From Candidatus Bipolaricaulota bacterium (GTDB lineage Bacteria > Bipolaricaulota > Bipolaricaulia > RBG-16-55-9), in assembly GCA_018609825.1 (NCBI GenBank), contig JAHEOA010000179.1, forward strand, positions 1 through 31,244: a DNA stretch of 31,244 nt, written 5' to 3'. A program made the translations under genes and the position numbers. Positions 1 to 9,023 of the stretch are shown one piece after another (within the stretch, counting starts at the first letter, position 1; each line of letters opens with the position of its first letter). The notes under the pieces are model-generated. The model was given only the letters and a program-made list of their open reading frames with translations. It did no database searches and was not told where the DNA came from.

Positions 1-45
1 CTGCTGAACGACCCGGAGGTCGCCCGGCTCTACCTGGGAGGCTAA
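1..45 (+). CDS. ABC transporter ATP-binding protein, C-terminal tail (partial)
   Basis: Only the last 14 codons and a TAA stop are in the window. They read LLNDPEVARLYLGG. An ending in YLG or YLGG after a short acidic helix is typical of the LivF and LivG ATPases of branched-chain amino-acid (HAAT family) importers. The next genes are the matching permeases, so this ATPase should power that importer from the cytoplasmic face. Its final codons carry the GGGAGG ribosome-binding site (36-41) of the next gene, which suggests translational coupling. LivF and LivG cannot be told apart from this tail. Confidence 0.8.
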   Translation: MLNDPEVARLYLGG

Positions 46-48
46 CGC

Positions 49-1188
49 ATGAGCGACGATCCGGAGCGCCAACCTTCCCCGCCCGACAGGCCAGAGTCGA
101 GTTCGTCGGACACCGCCCGGTCAGGGCCCTCCTCGGACGTCACCCTGGCCAGCACGGCCGCGCCGCCGGCGACGCCGAGCGGCATGCGGGGCCTCGTCGA
201 GAAGTACGGGCGCGTCGTGGCGATATTGGCGTTCGCCGCGCTGCTGATCGCGCTCTGGTGGGAGTCCCCATCGGTCTCGCTGACCAGCTTCCTGGCGCTG
301 ACGATTCGCGGGATCATGCTCGGCAGCATCATCGCCGTCAGCGCCATCGGCCTGTCGCTCGTCTACGGGGTCGTCAAGTTTCCGAACTTCGCCCACGGCG
401 ACCTCATGTCCGCCGGCGCTTACGTCGGGTTAGCGGCGTTGGCGGTGTTGCCGAAGACCGACCCGATCGGTCCGTTCACCTTCGGTTGGGAGTTTCTGCT
501 CGGGTTGCTCATCAGCATGCTGGGCATCGGCGTGGTCGCCGCGCTCACCGATCGCGTCATCTATCGGCCCCTGCGGAATCGCTCGGCCGGGCTGGTCCTG
601 CTGGCGATGTCGTCCCTCGGCATGGCGTTTTTCGTCCGCAGTCTGATTTATCTCGTCTGGGGCGCCGACTTCCACTTCTACTACCAGGGCCGCCTGACGC
701 CCGCGATCGAGCTCTTCGCCGGAATCCGGATCCCGCCGGATCAGTTCTTCATCCTCGGGATATCGCTCGTGTTGATCGTGCTGACGTATCTCCTGTTGGA
801 GAAGACGAAGCTGGGCAAGGCCATGCGGGCCACGGCCGACAACGTCGACTTGGCCCGGGTCACCGGCATCAACACCGAGCGCGTCATCCTCTGGACGTGG
901 ATCATCGGCGGGGCATTGGCGGCCATCGGCGGCATGCTTTACGGGCTCAACCTCCAACTGCGGCCGACGATGGGCTTCTTCTTCCTCGTGCCGGTCTTTG
1001 CGGCGGTGATCATGGGCAGCATCGGCAATCCCTACGGCGCGCTTGTGGGCGGCCTGATCATCGGCGTCATCTGGATGGTCTCCACCATGGTTGTCAACTC
1101 GACGTACGGACCCGGCATGGCCTTTCTCGTCATGATTCTGATGCTGTTGGTGCGCCCGCAGGGCATCTTCGGAAGCCGAGGAGCGTGA
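49..1188 (+). CDS. livH: Branched-chain amino-acid-type ABC transporter permease, LivH family
   Basis: This is a 379-residue integral membrane protein of the LivH half of HAAT importers. It would form the inner-membrane channel with LivM and take substrate from a LivK-type binding protein. Family landmarks are GIMLGSIIAVSAIGLSLVYGV near residue 90, the following FPNFAHGD segment, and GKAMRATADN with DLARVTGIN around residues 260-275, the loop that contacts the ATPase. Usual LivH proteins are about 290-310 residues. This one has roughly 55 extra N-terminal residues that are Ser/Pro/Asp-rich and probably disordered, then an additional hydrophobic helix. The ATG follows GGGAGG by 7 bases and the upstream stop by 3 bases. 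The true substrate (branched-chain amino acids, other amino acids, urea or amides) cannot be read from the permease. Confidence 0.92.
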   Translation: MSDDPERQPSPPDRPESSSSDTARSGPSSDVTLASTAAPPATPSGMRGLVEKYGRVVAILAFAALLIALWWESPSVSLTSFLALTIRGIMLGSIIAVSAIGLSLVYGVVKFPNFAHGDLMSAGAYVGLAALAVLPKTDPIGPFTFGWEFLLGLLISMLGIGVVAALTDRVIYRPLRNRSAGLVLLAMSSLGMAFFVRSLIYLVWGADFHFYYQGRLTPAIELFAGIRIPPDQFFILGISLVLIVLTYLLLEKTKLGKAMRATADNVDLARVTGINTERVILWTWIIGGALAAIGGMLYGLNLQLRPTMGFFFLVPVFAAVIMGSIGNPYGALVGGLIIGVIWMVSTMVVNSTYGPGMAFLVMILMLLVRPQGIFGSRGA

Positions 1189-1194
1189 TCGCAC

Positions 1195-2412
1195 GTGACC
1201 GCTGACATGTGGGTCAAGGCCGTCTTGATCGCCCTGCCGCTCGCCCTGTTGATCGCTCGCTTCCTGCCGAGCCAGGTCCGCTGGTACGGGCGCATCGTGC
1301 TCGGGGCGACCCTGGGACTGGCCGTGGCCGTCGGCGCCTCGCTCGCGCTCCCGACCGGGACGATCACCTACTTCGCCACGTCGTTCGGCGTGATGGCCGG
1401 CATCTATGCGATCTTGACCCTGGGCCTGAACGTCCAATGGGGCGGGTCGGGCCTGCTCAACTTCGGCATCGCGGCGTTCTTCGCCTTGGGCGCGTTCACG
1501 ACGGGCCTGTTCACGACGGCCATGCCGACCGGCATCCAGGCCCAGTTCTCCCAACAGGCTTTCGGCCTAGAAGCTCCTTTTTTGATGGGCATTCTGGCCG
1601 GGGGGCTTGTCTCCGGGGTCGTCGCCTGGGTGATCGCGCGCGCCACGCTGGAGCTGCGCCTGGATTACCTCGCCATTGCCACGATCGGGATCGCGGAGAT
1701 CGTGCGACTCATCTTCCAGAACGAACGGTGGCTCGCCAACGGGCCTCGGCCTCTGAGCGGCATCCCGCGGCCGCTGTTCTGCCTGGTCGAGGACCCGACA
1801 TGCGAGTGGCTGCCGACCTGGCTGACGGGGTTGTTTGCCCCCTTGGAGCCCCGCGACTACGGCTTCATCTATCTCCTGATCGTCGTGCTCATTCTGTTCG
1901 TGCTCTACGTCGTCATCGAGCGCATGAGCCGCTCACCGTGGGGGCGGGTGCTGAGGGCCGTGCGAGAGGACCCCGACGCCACATCCATGAGCGGCAAGGA
2001 CGTGGCCTCGTTCAAGGTCCAGGCCTTCGTCGTCGGGGCGATTATCATGGGCATTGGAGGCGCGCTTTACGCCCACCAGATCGTCGCCATCGACTACAGC
2101 AGCTTCCGGCCACTGCGAGCGACCTTCCTCATCTGGGTCATGTTGATGCTCGGCGGCAGCGGCAACAACCGGGGGGCCATCCTGGGCGGGTTTATCGTCT
2201 ACGGGATCTGGACCGTCGCGCTCGACTTGGCGAGCGCGCTTGGGCCCGTCCTGGGCGAGATTCACCCCGACCTGCCCGGCCGGAGCCAATACCTGCGCTA
2301 CACGCTGGTGGCGATCCTCCTGGAGCTGATCCTGATCTTCCGGCCACAGGGGCTTCTCGCCGAGAGCAAGATCGTGTCGAAGCTGATGGGTCCGGGGAAG
2401 CCTTCCGGATGA
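1195..2412 (+). CDS. livM: Branched-chain amino-acid-type ABC transporter permease, LivM family
   Basis: This 405-residue polytopic membrane protein is the LivM partner of the upstream LivH. Typical features are YAILTLGLNVQWGGSGLLNFG near residue 65, LRLDYLAIATIGIAEIVR near residue 155 and the ATPase-contact loop SPWGRVLRAVREDPDATSMSGKDV near residue 245. It ends in the usual RPQGLL tail region. An insertion around residues 185-215 contains two cysteines and probably lies outside the membrane. The chosen start is GTG at 1195, with GAGGAG at 1178-1183 placed 11 bases upstream. An in-frame ATG at 1207 would sit too far from that site. The gene begins 6 bases after livH and should be cotranscribed. 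Specificity is unproven. Confidence 0.92.
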   Translation: MTADMWVKAVLIALPLALLIARFLPSQVRWYGRIVLGATLGLAVAVGASLALPTGTITYFATSFGVMAGIYAILTLGLNVQWGGSGLLNFGIAAFFALGAFTTGLFTTAMPTGIQAQFSQQAFGLEAPFLMGILAGGLVSGVVAWVIARATLELRLDYLAIATIGIAEIVRLIFQNERWLANGPRPLSGIPRPLFCLVEDPTCEWLPTWLTGLFAPLEPRDYGFIYLLIVVLILFVLYVVIERMSRSPWGRVLRAVREDPDATSMSGKDVASFKVQAFVVGAIIMGIGGALYAHQIVAIDYSSFRPLRATFLIWVMLMLGGSGNNRGAILGGFIVYGIWTVALDLASALGPVLGEIHPDLPGRSQYLRYTLVAILLELILIFRPQGLLAESKIVSKLMGPGKPSG

Positions 2413-2501
2413 CGTGAAGCCCCCCGCCCGCACCAGTCGCGTTGAGCGACTCGGGCGGCTATCCCAAATCCGACAAGTCCGACGATACGAGGCGATACGA
2501 A

Positions 2502-2534
2502 AAGCGGGGACCTTGGGTATCCAGGTCCCCGCTT
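2502..2534. terminator. Strong hairpin between convergent livM and the binding-protein gene
   Basis: A perfect 12-bp inverted repeat (AAGCGGGGACCT / AGGTCCCCGCTT) encloses a 9-base loop. On the minus strand it is followed by TTTTCGTAT, a short U-run, so it best fits an intrinsic terminator for the binding-protein gene ending at 2593. It may also stop plus-strand transcription leaving livM, although no U-run follows on that side. It is the most stable stem seen in the intergenic DNA of the window. Confidence 0.8.
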
Positions 2535-2592
2535 GGCGTTGGCTTGATCGGGCTCGACGGTTGAGTCTGCGATGTCGAGCTGAGATCGGTCG

Positions 2593-3912
2593 TTATTCGG
2601 CCGGCACGTCCTCGACGGTCGTGACCGTCTCGATGCCGTCCGCGCCGTACTTCCAGATCTGGATGCCGGCGCCGGCCACGTCGCCGACCTCGTTGAAGTT
2701 CTGCTCGCCGGACGCGCCGGAGTAGTCGATGTCGGATCCGCCGTCGATCTGCTCCAGACCGGCCATGGAGCCCTCCGGACCGATCCCGACGGTGTCACCC
2801 GGCGGGTTGGACACGTTGCGAATGCGGTCGATCAGCACCGTGCCGCTGGTCGGGTCCTCCCCGTCCGCGATCGCCTTGGCGATCGTCAGGCCGACGATGA
2901 ACGCGGCGTCGTAGCACTGGGCCATGAACGGCAGCGGCGGCGTCCGGCCGTAGCGATCCGCGTACATGCTCTCGAACATCTGGAACGCCTGACGGCTGGA
3001 CGGCGAACCGGGCGCGGTGCCGTGCTGGCCCATGAGGTTCTCGATGCCGAGCGCGTCGATGTTGTCCTCGGACTTGGTGCCGTCGGTGTGCTGGAAGCCC
3101 GTGAAGTCAAACTGCTCCAGGGCCTCCTGCATGAACACCGTCGACGCGCCGGGATAGCTCGGCGTGACGATGATGTCCGGGTCATCGCCCAGCGCCTGTT
3201 CGAGGTCATCGACGTAGGTCGGCTCGGGCGTTCCCGCCTGGTGCGGAACCTGAGCCTGAACCGTGCCGTCACGCCGCTCGAACGCCGCGGCAAAGACGTC
3301 GTTGAGGCCTTGGCCGTACGCGTTGTTGGTGTACATGACCGAGGCCGTGTCGTTGGAGTAGCCGTCGACGATCTCGCCTCGAGCCAACATGGCGGCCACG
3401 ACGCCCTGCTGCACGTCGGTCACGGTGGTGCGGAAGAACGTCTCGTCAAACGGCGGCCCGCTGAAGACCGGCGAGGTCGACGCCGGGGAAATCTGGAGCA
3501 CGTTGGCGTCGATGGTGACCGACTCGCCGACGGCCTGGGAGACGCCGCTGGAGAGCGCGCCGATGATGGCCGGCACGCCCTGCTGGTTCACCAGGCTGCT
3601 GGCCCGATCGACGCCCTGAGATGGGGCGGTCGCCGTGTCCTCGACGACCAAGCGCATAATGGGGCCGCCAAAGACTTGGTTGGCGGCGTTGTTGATGTGG
3701 TCGACCGCCAGCTGGGCCGCCCGCTCGAAGTTCGGCCCGAACTCGGACAGGCCACCCGTGAACGCGAAGAGGGCACCGACCGGCACTTGCTGCGGCTGGG
3801 CCATGCCGCGGAACGCCAACGGCCCGCTGAGCGTCAGGGCACCACCGGCAACCCCAATTCCCTTGAGGAAGCGACGCCGACTGAGGAAAGCTTGATGCTT
3901 GTTGTCAGCCAT
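2593..3912 (-). CDS. livK: Tat-exported ABC transporter substrate-binding protein, LivK type
   Basis: This 439-residue periplasmic-binding-protein type I fold (Peripla_BP_6) captures substrate for the LivHM importer encoded convergently. The N-terminus has a twin-arginine signal: SRRRFLKG at residues 11-18, then a hydrophobic stretch of about 20 residues ending near GMAQPQQ. There is no lipobox cysteine, so the protein is predicted soluble or signal-anchored, not a lipoprotein. The mature part has family landmarks such as VPVGALFAFTGGLSEFGPN, AAQLAVDHINNA and IIGALSSGVSQAV. The ATG follows AAGGAGG (3920-3926 on the complement) by 7 bases. Tat export implies folding before export and is less common than Sec export in this family. 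Ligand identity is not determinable here. Confidence 0.92.
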   Translation of the reverse strand: MADNKHQAFLSRRRFLKGIGVAGGALTLSGPLAFRGMAQPQQVPVGALFAFTGGLSEFGPNFERAAQLAVDHINNAANQVFGGPIMRLVVEDTATAPSQGVDRASSLVNQQGVPAIIGALSSGVSQAVGESVTIDANVLQISPASTSPVFSGPPFDETFFRTTVTDVQQGVVAAMLARGEIVDGYSNDTASVMYTNNAYGQGLNDVFAAAFERRDGTVQAQVPHQAGTPEPTYVDDLEQALGDDPDIIVTPSYPGASTVFMQEALEQFDFTGFQHTDGTKSEDNIDALGIENLMGQHGTAPGSPSSRQAFQMFESMYADRYGRTPPLPFMAQCYDAAFIVGLTIAKAIADGEDPTSGTVLIDRIRNVSNPPGDTVGIGPEGSMAGLEQIDGGSDIDYSGASGEQNFNEVGDVAGAGIQIWKYGADGIETVTTVEDVPAE

Positions 3913-3986
3913 TATTCGACCTCCTTATCTGATATTTCGACTTGCCGACAAACTCTGCTGCTCTTCGGCGGTGTGCGATCGCTTGT

Positions 3987-3995
3987 ATCACCTCC
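3987..3995 (-). promoter_or_regulatory. Consensus Shine-Dalgarno-like element in the leader, no start codon
   Basis: The minus strand reads GGAGGTGAT, a full complement of the 16S rRNA 3' end, about 75 bases upstream of the binding-protein ATG. It is preceded by a second AAGGAG a few bases upstream. No ATG, GTG or TTG lies at a usable distance downstream, so no leader peptide can be assigned. It may be a ribosome standby site or coincidence. Confidence 0.35.
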
Positions 3996-4026
3996 AACTC
4001 CTTTTTTGACCGTTTTCTGAAGTGTC

Positions 4027-4055
4027 TTTTTACCATGAATGCCCGATAAGGTCAA
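4027..4055 (-). promoter_or_regulatory. Promoter for the binding-protein gene
   Basis: On the minus strand TTGACC (complement of 4050-4055) and TAAAAA (complement of 4027-4032) are separated by 17 bases, a good sigma-70-type arrangement. This places the start of transcription about 110 bases upstream of the ATG at 3912. The -35 is strong and the -10 is a 4-of-6 match. Confidence 0.55.
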
Positions 4056-4193
4056 AGCCGCGCAAGTTGCGGAGATGATGCGGCGGAGAAACCCGTCGAC
4101 AGAATGGAGGATGCCGAGATGATGGGAGCACCATCGGATCCGTGCGGAAAGGCGGCGACCCGCGCCAAGGCGGGACGGCCAAACGGATCGTGC

Positions 4194-4222
4194 GCCCGCG
4201 AATCGCGGGCTGAGGTCTCAGC
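4194..4222 (-). terminator. Two adjacent hairpins at the end of the thioredoxin-DUF3179 gene
   Basis: GCCCGCG-AAT-CGCGGGC (4194-4210) is a 7-bp stem with a 3-base loop. It is directly followed by GCTGAG-GT-CTCAGC (4209-4222), which overlaps the stop codon of the gene ending at 4218. No U-run follows, so this is only a candidate terminator or mRNA 3'-end stabiliser. Confidence 0.4.
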
Positions 4223-6086
4223 GTGACGAGCTTGACGGGTTGTAGAGCGACGTCTCCGGATGGAACGCCGCCCAGGCGAACCAGAACGTCGTCGTCGAGG
4301 TCACGCGCTCAAGTTGAGCGTCCAGTTCGGCCAACGGCCCCGATTGGGCCTTTCCGTCCCAAGACCAGCTCGTGCCCGTCGTCGTGTCCACGAGCGAGCC
4401 ATCCTGGATACTGAACGCCAACGGGGTCGGGCGCTCGGGATGCCGGCGCTTGAAGACCACGACATCGCCCAACTCGGGATGCCACGCCGCCAGTACGGGG
4501 ACGCCTCCCACTAAATCGTTGACCACGTTCGCATCCCGCACCGCCGACTTGAGATAGGCCTTGGCCTGATCCTGCAGCGTCACGCCGCTGACCCTCTGCT
4601 TCTTGTCCAGGCGATCGTCCTCGGTAGCGACGGGGAACATCAGGCTTTCGCGATCCTCGTAGCCGGCGTAAGGGTTGTAGCCGTAATCGCGCACTTGCCG
4701 CGCTTCCTCGGGATTATCGGTCCGCGGCGGCTCGCCGCCCATGGCCACGGCCGAGGTGGGGCGCTTGAGCACGCGGGCTTGCGGATGCGCCTCTTTCCAG
4801 GCGGCCCACTTGGCCATGCTGTTGGGCAGTCGCCGCAGCTCGCCGAACTCGCCGACGAGCGGGCCGACCATCGGCGTCCCCTCGAGCTGGGACCAGAACG
4901 TGCCCGTGACGCGGTCGTACATCACCAGATCGGAGTTGTACAGCCGACCTGACGTGCCGAACTCCGCCCGCCTCCCAGTCAGATCGGGTCGCACGAAGAC
5001 GACACCGGAGCCGCAGAGCGGGCAGTACGTGGCGGCGATGGGCGTCCCGCCGATCGTGTCGTTGGCGATCTCGTGATGATTCAGGATCCGAATGGGATAG
5101 GCCTTCGCCTCGCCGTTGTGTTCGACGCCCAAGACCACGTCATCGGGCGCCAGCCACTGGCTGGCGGACTGGACCGACTGGAATCGCGGGGCGTCGATGC
5201 TCGGAATGCCGTCGGGGGGCGGCCCGCCGGACATGAGCTGATCCGGGTTGATCGTCGAGGCATACTTGACGCGGGTCGGATCCACGTCGAATCCCATCTC
5301 TTCCAGACGACGCTTGGAGAAGTACTTCCCGGACAGATCGCCCGTCTCAACCTGCTTTGCCTCCGTTGTATCCGTTGCCTCCGTTGAGGAGGACGTCGGC
5401 TCACTCGACGACACGCTTTCGGCCCCGTTCGACGACGATGCGCTCGAGCCGCTCTCGCCAAGCAGCGAGGCGACGCGCCGTTCCAATTCCTCAGGCGTGA
5501 ACGCCCCGTTCTTGGCCGGCCGACCGCCGATGGGTGCGATCCTGCCCTGCTTGTTGATGAAGAACGTCGTCGGCTGGGTAAAGAGCCGGTATCCGCGCGA
5601 TACCTCGCCGTTCGGGTCCATCAAGATCGGGTAATCGACGTCCACCTCCTCGTCGAGGAACTGTTGGACCGCGCCCTTGGATTCCATGAGATCGACCCCG
5701 AGGACGACCAGGTCGTCCGGGTGCTGCTCGTAGGCGTGTTGGAAGTCGGGCATTTCGGCTTTGCAGGGCGGGCACCACGTCGCCCAGAAGTTGAGGATCA
5801 CGTTCTTCTCGCCCTGATAGTCGGCCAGCTCGATCACGCGGCCGTCGACCGTCTTGAGCCGAAAGTTGGGGACCGGATCGCCCACTTTGAGCTCGCCGGG
5901 CGCTTCCCCGATCAAGCCGAGCTTCGCTTGGGAGTTCGACGACGACGCTGAACTGGACGTCGTCGACTCGTTGGACACGTTGAACACGTTGTCCATGAAC
6001 GCCGATCGCACGGACGGCACCAGGCCGACGAGGCCGACCCCGATCACCAGGATCACCAATATCGTCGTCACCACGCCACGCTTCAT
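4218..6086 (-). CDS. Membrane-anchored TlpA-like thioredoxin / DUF3179 fusion protein
   Basis: This 622-residue protein has an N-terminal membrane anchor (about 7-26), a Ser-rich linker (40-55), a TlpA/ResA-type thioredoxin domain (about 65-210), a Ser/Glu/Thr-rich linker (212-245) and a DUF3179 domain (about 250-617). The thioredoxin site is WCPPC, Cys105 and Cys108, with the cis-proline region at QPTTFF (Pro172). It should act outside the cytoplasmic membrane as a disulfide reductase or isomerase. DUF3179 has no assigned function. Here it shows ILNHHEIANDTIGG and TYCPLCGSG (Cys355, Cys358) and is internally duplicated: residues 315-440 resemble 497-617. The second copy keeps ND..GG, VVF.R and TGT.WS..G, but has lost the HHE and the CPLC cysteines. 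The ATG follows a GAGGAGGGAG ribosome-binding site. The gene stands alone, 85 bases after the exporter gene. A redox relay between the two CxxC pairs is my inference. Confidence 0.88.
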   Translation of the reverse strand: MKRGVVTTILVILVIGVGLVGLVPSVRSAFMDNVFNVSNESTTSSSASSSNSQAKLGLIGEAPGELKVGDPVPNFRLKTVDGRVIELADYQGEKNVILNFWATWCPPCKAEMPDFQHAYEQHPDDLVVLGVDLMESKGAVQQFLDEEVDVDYPILMDPNGEVSRGYRLFTQPTTFFINKQGRIAPIGGRPAKNGAFTPEELERRVASLLGESGSSASSSNGAESVSSSEPTSSSTEATDTTEAKQVETGDLSGKYFSKRRLEEMGFDVDPTRVKYASTINPDQLMSGGPPPDGIPSIDAPRFQSVQSASQWLAPDDVVLGVEHNGEAKAYPIRILNHHEIANDTIGGTPIAATYCPLCGSGVVFVRPDLTGRRAEFGTSGRLYNSDLVMYDRVTGTFWSQLEGTPMVGPLVGEFGELRRLPNSMAKWAAWKEAHPQARVLKRPTSAVAMGGEPPRTDNPEEARQVRDYGYNPYAGYEDRESLMFPVATEDDRLDKKQRVSGVTLQDQAKAYLKSAVRDANVVNDLVGGVPVLAAWHPELGDVVVFKRRHPERPTPLAFSIQDGSLVDTTTGTSWSWDGKAQSGPLAELDAQLERVTSTTTFWFAWAAFHPETSLYNPSSSSR

Positions 6087-6171
6087 GGTCGACTCTCCCT
6101 CCTCAAATCCAGCGTCGGAGGGCTCACTCTAGGGCGGGAAGACGGGCGACGCCGTAAGGCGGCTTACACAC

Positions 6172-7062
6172 TCAGTCGCTGACCTCGGGCTTCGGGCTCG
6201 ATTCACGTTCCGCCTGCGTCGCCAGATAGATGCCGCTCAGGACGAGCACCCCACCGATGACCTTCCACCACGTCAGGCCCTCGTCCAAGATCACGTACGC
6301 CAGGATCGAGGCGCCCACGGGTTCGCCCAAGATGATGACGGCTACCGCCGCTGCCGAGACGTAGCGCAGCGCCCAGTTGTAGGCGCTGTGGCCCATGATC
6401 TGGGGCCCCAGCGCCAACAGCGCCATCCAGACGTAGGTCGTCGCCGGATACCCGACGAACGGGAACCCGCTCAGTGTGGCTGCAATGAGGGTCAGCACGG
6501 CCGCCATGCCGTAGACGATGGCGATGTAGCTCAACACGTCGGTCTTGACGCGCACGCGCTGGCCGATCAACAGATACCCCGAGTGGGCGATCCCGCCCAA
6601 CAGCGCCAGCAGATCGCCCACGAGCGCGGTGCCGCCGATCGACAGGTCGCCCGAGCCGATCATGACGCCGCCCATGACGGCCAGGGCGATCCCGCCGATC
6701 AGGCTCCGCGGCAGTCGCTCGCCCAGAATGAAGAACGTCCCCAGGCCGACGAAGATGGGATTGGTCGTGACGAAGACGACCGAGCTGGCGACGCTGGTGA
6801 ACTCGAGCGAGCTGATCCAGAAGACGAAGTGCAGGCTCAGGAACGCCCCGCTGGCCAGAGACATGAGCCAGTCGCGCCGCTCGAGCGCCCGCAACTCCCG
6901 GCGACGCAGCGCGAGCGCGGTCGGCCCCACGAGCAGGCCCGTGACGCCCAACCGATAGGCCGCGATGATGAGCGCTGGGGCCTCGGCCAGCTTGATCATG
7001 ATCGAGGCGGCGCTGATCACCCCGACCGCAAACAGCAAAACGGCGAAGACGCGTGGTTGCAT
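6172..7062 (-). CDS. EamA/DMT-superfamily transporter
   Basis: This 296-residue protein is all membrane, with about ten hydrophobic helices arranged as two tandem EamA domains. The first is about residues 5-135 and ends near FFILGERLPRSLIGGIALAVMGGVMIGSG. The second runs to residue about 285 and ends near ILGEPVGASILAYVILDEGLTWWKVIGGVLVLSGIYL. The LGE..P....G.....GV pattern at the end of each half is characteristic. Members export metabolites or amino acids across the inner membrane; the substrate here is unknown. The ATG at 7062 follows GGAG by about 9 bases. The upstream region is shared with the divergent gcvH promoter, whose -35 lies within the first codons of this gene. Confidence 0.9.
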   Translation of the reverse strand: MQPRVFAVLLFAVGVISAASIMIKLAEAPALIIAAYRLGVTGLLVGPTALALRRRELRALERRDWLMSLASGAFLSLHFVFWISSLEFTSVASSVVFVTTNPIFVGLGTFFILGERLPRSLIGGIALAVMGGVMIGSGDLSIGGTALVGDLLALLGGIAHSGYLLIGQRVRVKTDVLSYIAIVYGMAAVLTLIAATLSGFPFVGYPATTYVWMALLALGPQIMGHSAYNWALRYVSAAAVAVIILGEPVGASILAYVILDEGLTWWKVIGGVLVLSGIYLATQAERESSPKPEVSD

Positions 7063-7086
7063 CGCGTTTTTCTCCGGATCTATAAT
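7057..7086 (+). promoter_or_regulatory. Promoter for the gcvH-gcvPA-gcvPB cluster
   Basis: TTGCAT (7057-7062) and a perfect TATAAT (7081-7086) are separated by 18 bases, about 40 bases before the gcvH ATG. The -35 overlaps the first codons of the divergent exporter gene. No glycine riboswitch fold is apparent in the short leader. Confidence 0.75.
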
Positions 7087-7125
7087 CGCCTCGATTTCAC
7101 CAACATTGCGTCATGGAGGGAAACG

Positions 7126-7509
7126 ATGGCTTATCCCAGTGAGCTGAGGTACACGAAAGAGCACGAGTGGGTCAAGCCCGAAAACGGCACGATTCTCATG
7201 GGCATCACCGATTTCGCGCAAGACGAGCTGGGCGACGTCGTCTTTGTCGAGCTGCCCGAAGCGGGCACCGAGGTCCAGCAGGACGACGCGATCATCACCG
7301 TGGAGTCCGTCAAGGCCGCCTCGGACGTCTATGCGCCCGTGGGCGGCACCGTGGTGGAGATCAACTCGGACTTGGAGGACCAGCCGGAACTGGTCAACGA
7401 GTCGCCCCACGAGAACGGCTGGATGGCCCGTATCGAGATGAACGACGCCAGCGAGCTCGAGTCGCTCATGAGCGCCGAGGCATACGAGGAGCATATCGGC
7501 TCGGAATAG
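7126..7509 (+). CDS. gcvH: Glycine cleavage system H protein
   Basis: This 127-residue lipoyl carrier shuttles the aminomethyl group from glycine decarboxylase (GcvP) to the T protein and is then reoxidised by dihydrolipoamide dehydrogenase. The lipoylated lysine is Lys63 in ITVESVKAASD, the position expected from E. coli GcvH (Lys64). The N-terminus LRYTKEHEWV and the GDVVFVELPE.G segment are canonical, and the length is normal. The start at 7126 is fixed by GGAGGG at 7115-7120, 5 bases upstream, and by the normal family N-terminus. The same frame is open further upstream, but that part is not homologous. It heads a cluster with the two GcvP subunits. No gcvT is in the window, so the T protein must be encoded elsewhere. 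Confidence 0.97.
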   Translation: MAYPSELRYTKEHEWVKPENGTILMGITDFAQDELGDVVFVELPEAGTEVQQDDAIITVESVKAASDVYAPVGGTVVEINSDLEDQPELVNESPHENGWMARIEMNDASELESLMSAEAYEEHIGSE

Positions 7510-7575
7510 ACCTAATCGGCGTCATCGCGTCGCCCATGACCGATCGATATACTGCCCCCCATGGACCACCGCGAA

Positions 7576-7592
7576 GGGCCAAGTCGTGGCCC
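7576..7592. promoter_or_regulatory. Hairpin in the gcvH-gcvPA gap
   Basis: GGGCCA (7576-7581) and TGGCCC (7587-7592) form a perfect 6-bp stem with a 5-base loop in the 173-base gap between gcvH and gcvPA. A TATACT (7548-7553) lies just upstream but has no convincing -35. The gap may hold a processing or attenuation site separating the abundant H protein from GcvP. This is weak evidence. Confidence 0.3.
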
Positions 7593-7682
7593 ATCCAGGT
7601 CGATCTCAAGCCGCGGTCTCCCGGAAGCGACGCCCGTGGTGGTCGATAACCCCGAACTCCGCAAGAAACGGAGGGCCTCTCA

Positions 7683-9019
<1,337 letters not shown>

Positions 9020-9023
<4 letters not shown>

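Larger units (their letters stand above)
3913..4217. other. Intergenic region upstream of the binding-protein gene (305 bases)
   Basis: No credible gene is seen. On the minus strand the region holds a promoter (4027-4055), a leader of about 110 bases with a GGAGGTGAT element that no start codon follows, and the AAGGAGG ribosome-binding site of the binding-protein gene. At its far end are two small hairpins immediately downstream of the thioredoxin-DUF3179 gene. The stretch 4056-4190 has no recognisable element. Confidence 0.6.

Noticed and set aside
430..1554. A 374-codon minus-strand open frame across livH and livM
   Set aside because: It is His/Gln/Asp/Arg-rich and without any motif, while the plus strand encodes two clear LivH/LivM proteins. 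It is a GC-bias shadow.
6388..7125. Upstream in-frame extension of gcvH
   Set aside because: It runs antisense through the EamA exporter gene, precedes the gcvH promoter and ribosome-binding site, and has no homology to H proteins.
7510..7682. Glycine riboswitch before gcvPA
   Set aside because: The gap lacks the paired GGAGAG and CCGAAGG-type core motifs of glycine aptamers. Only a 6-bp hairpin is visible.
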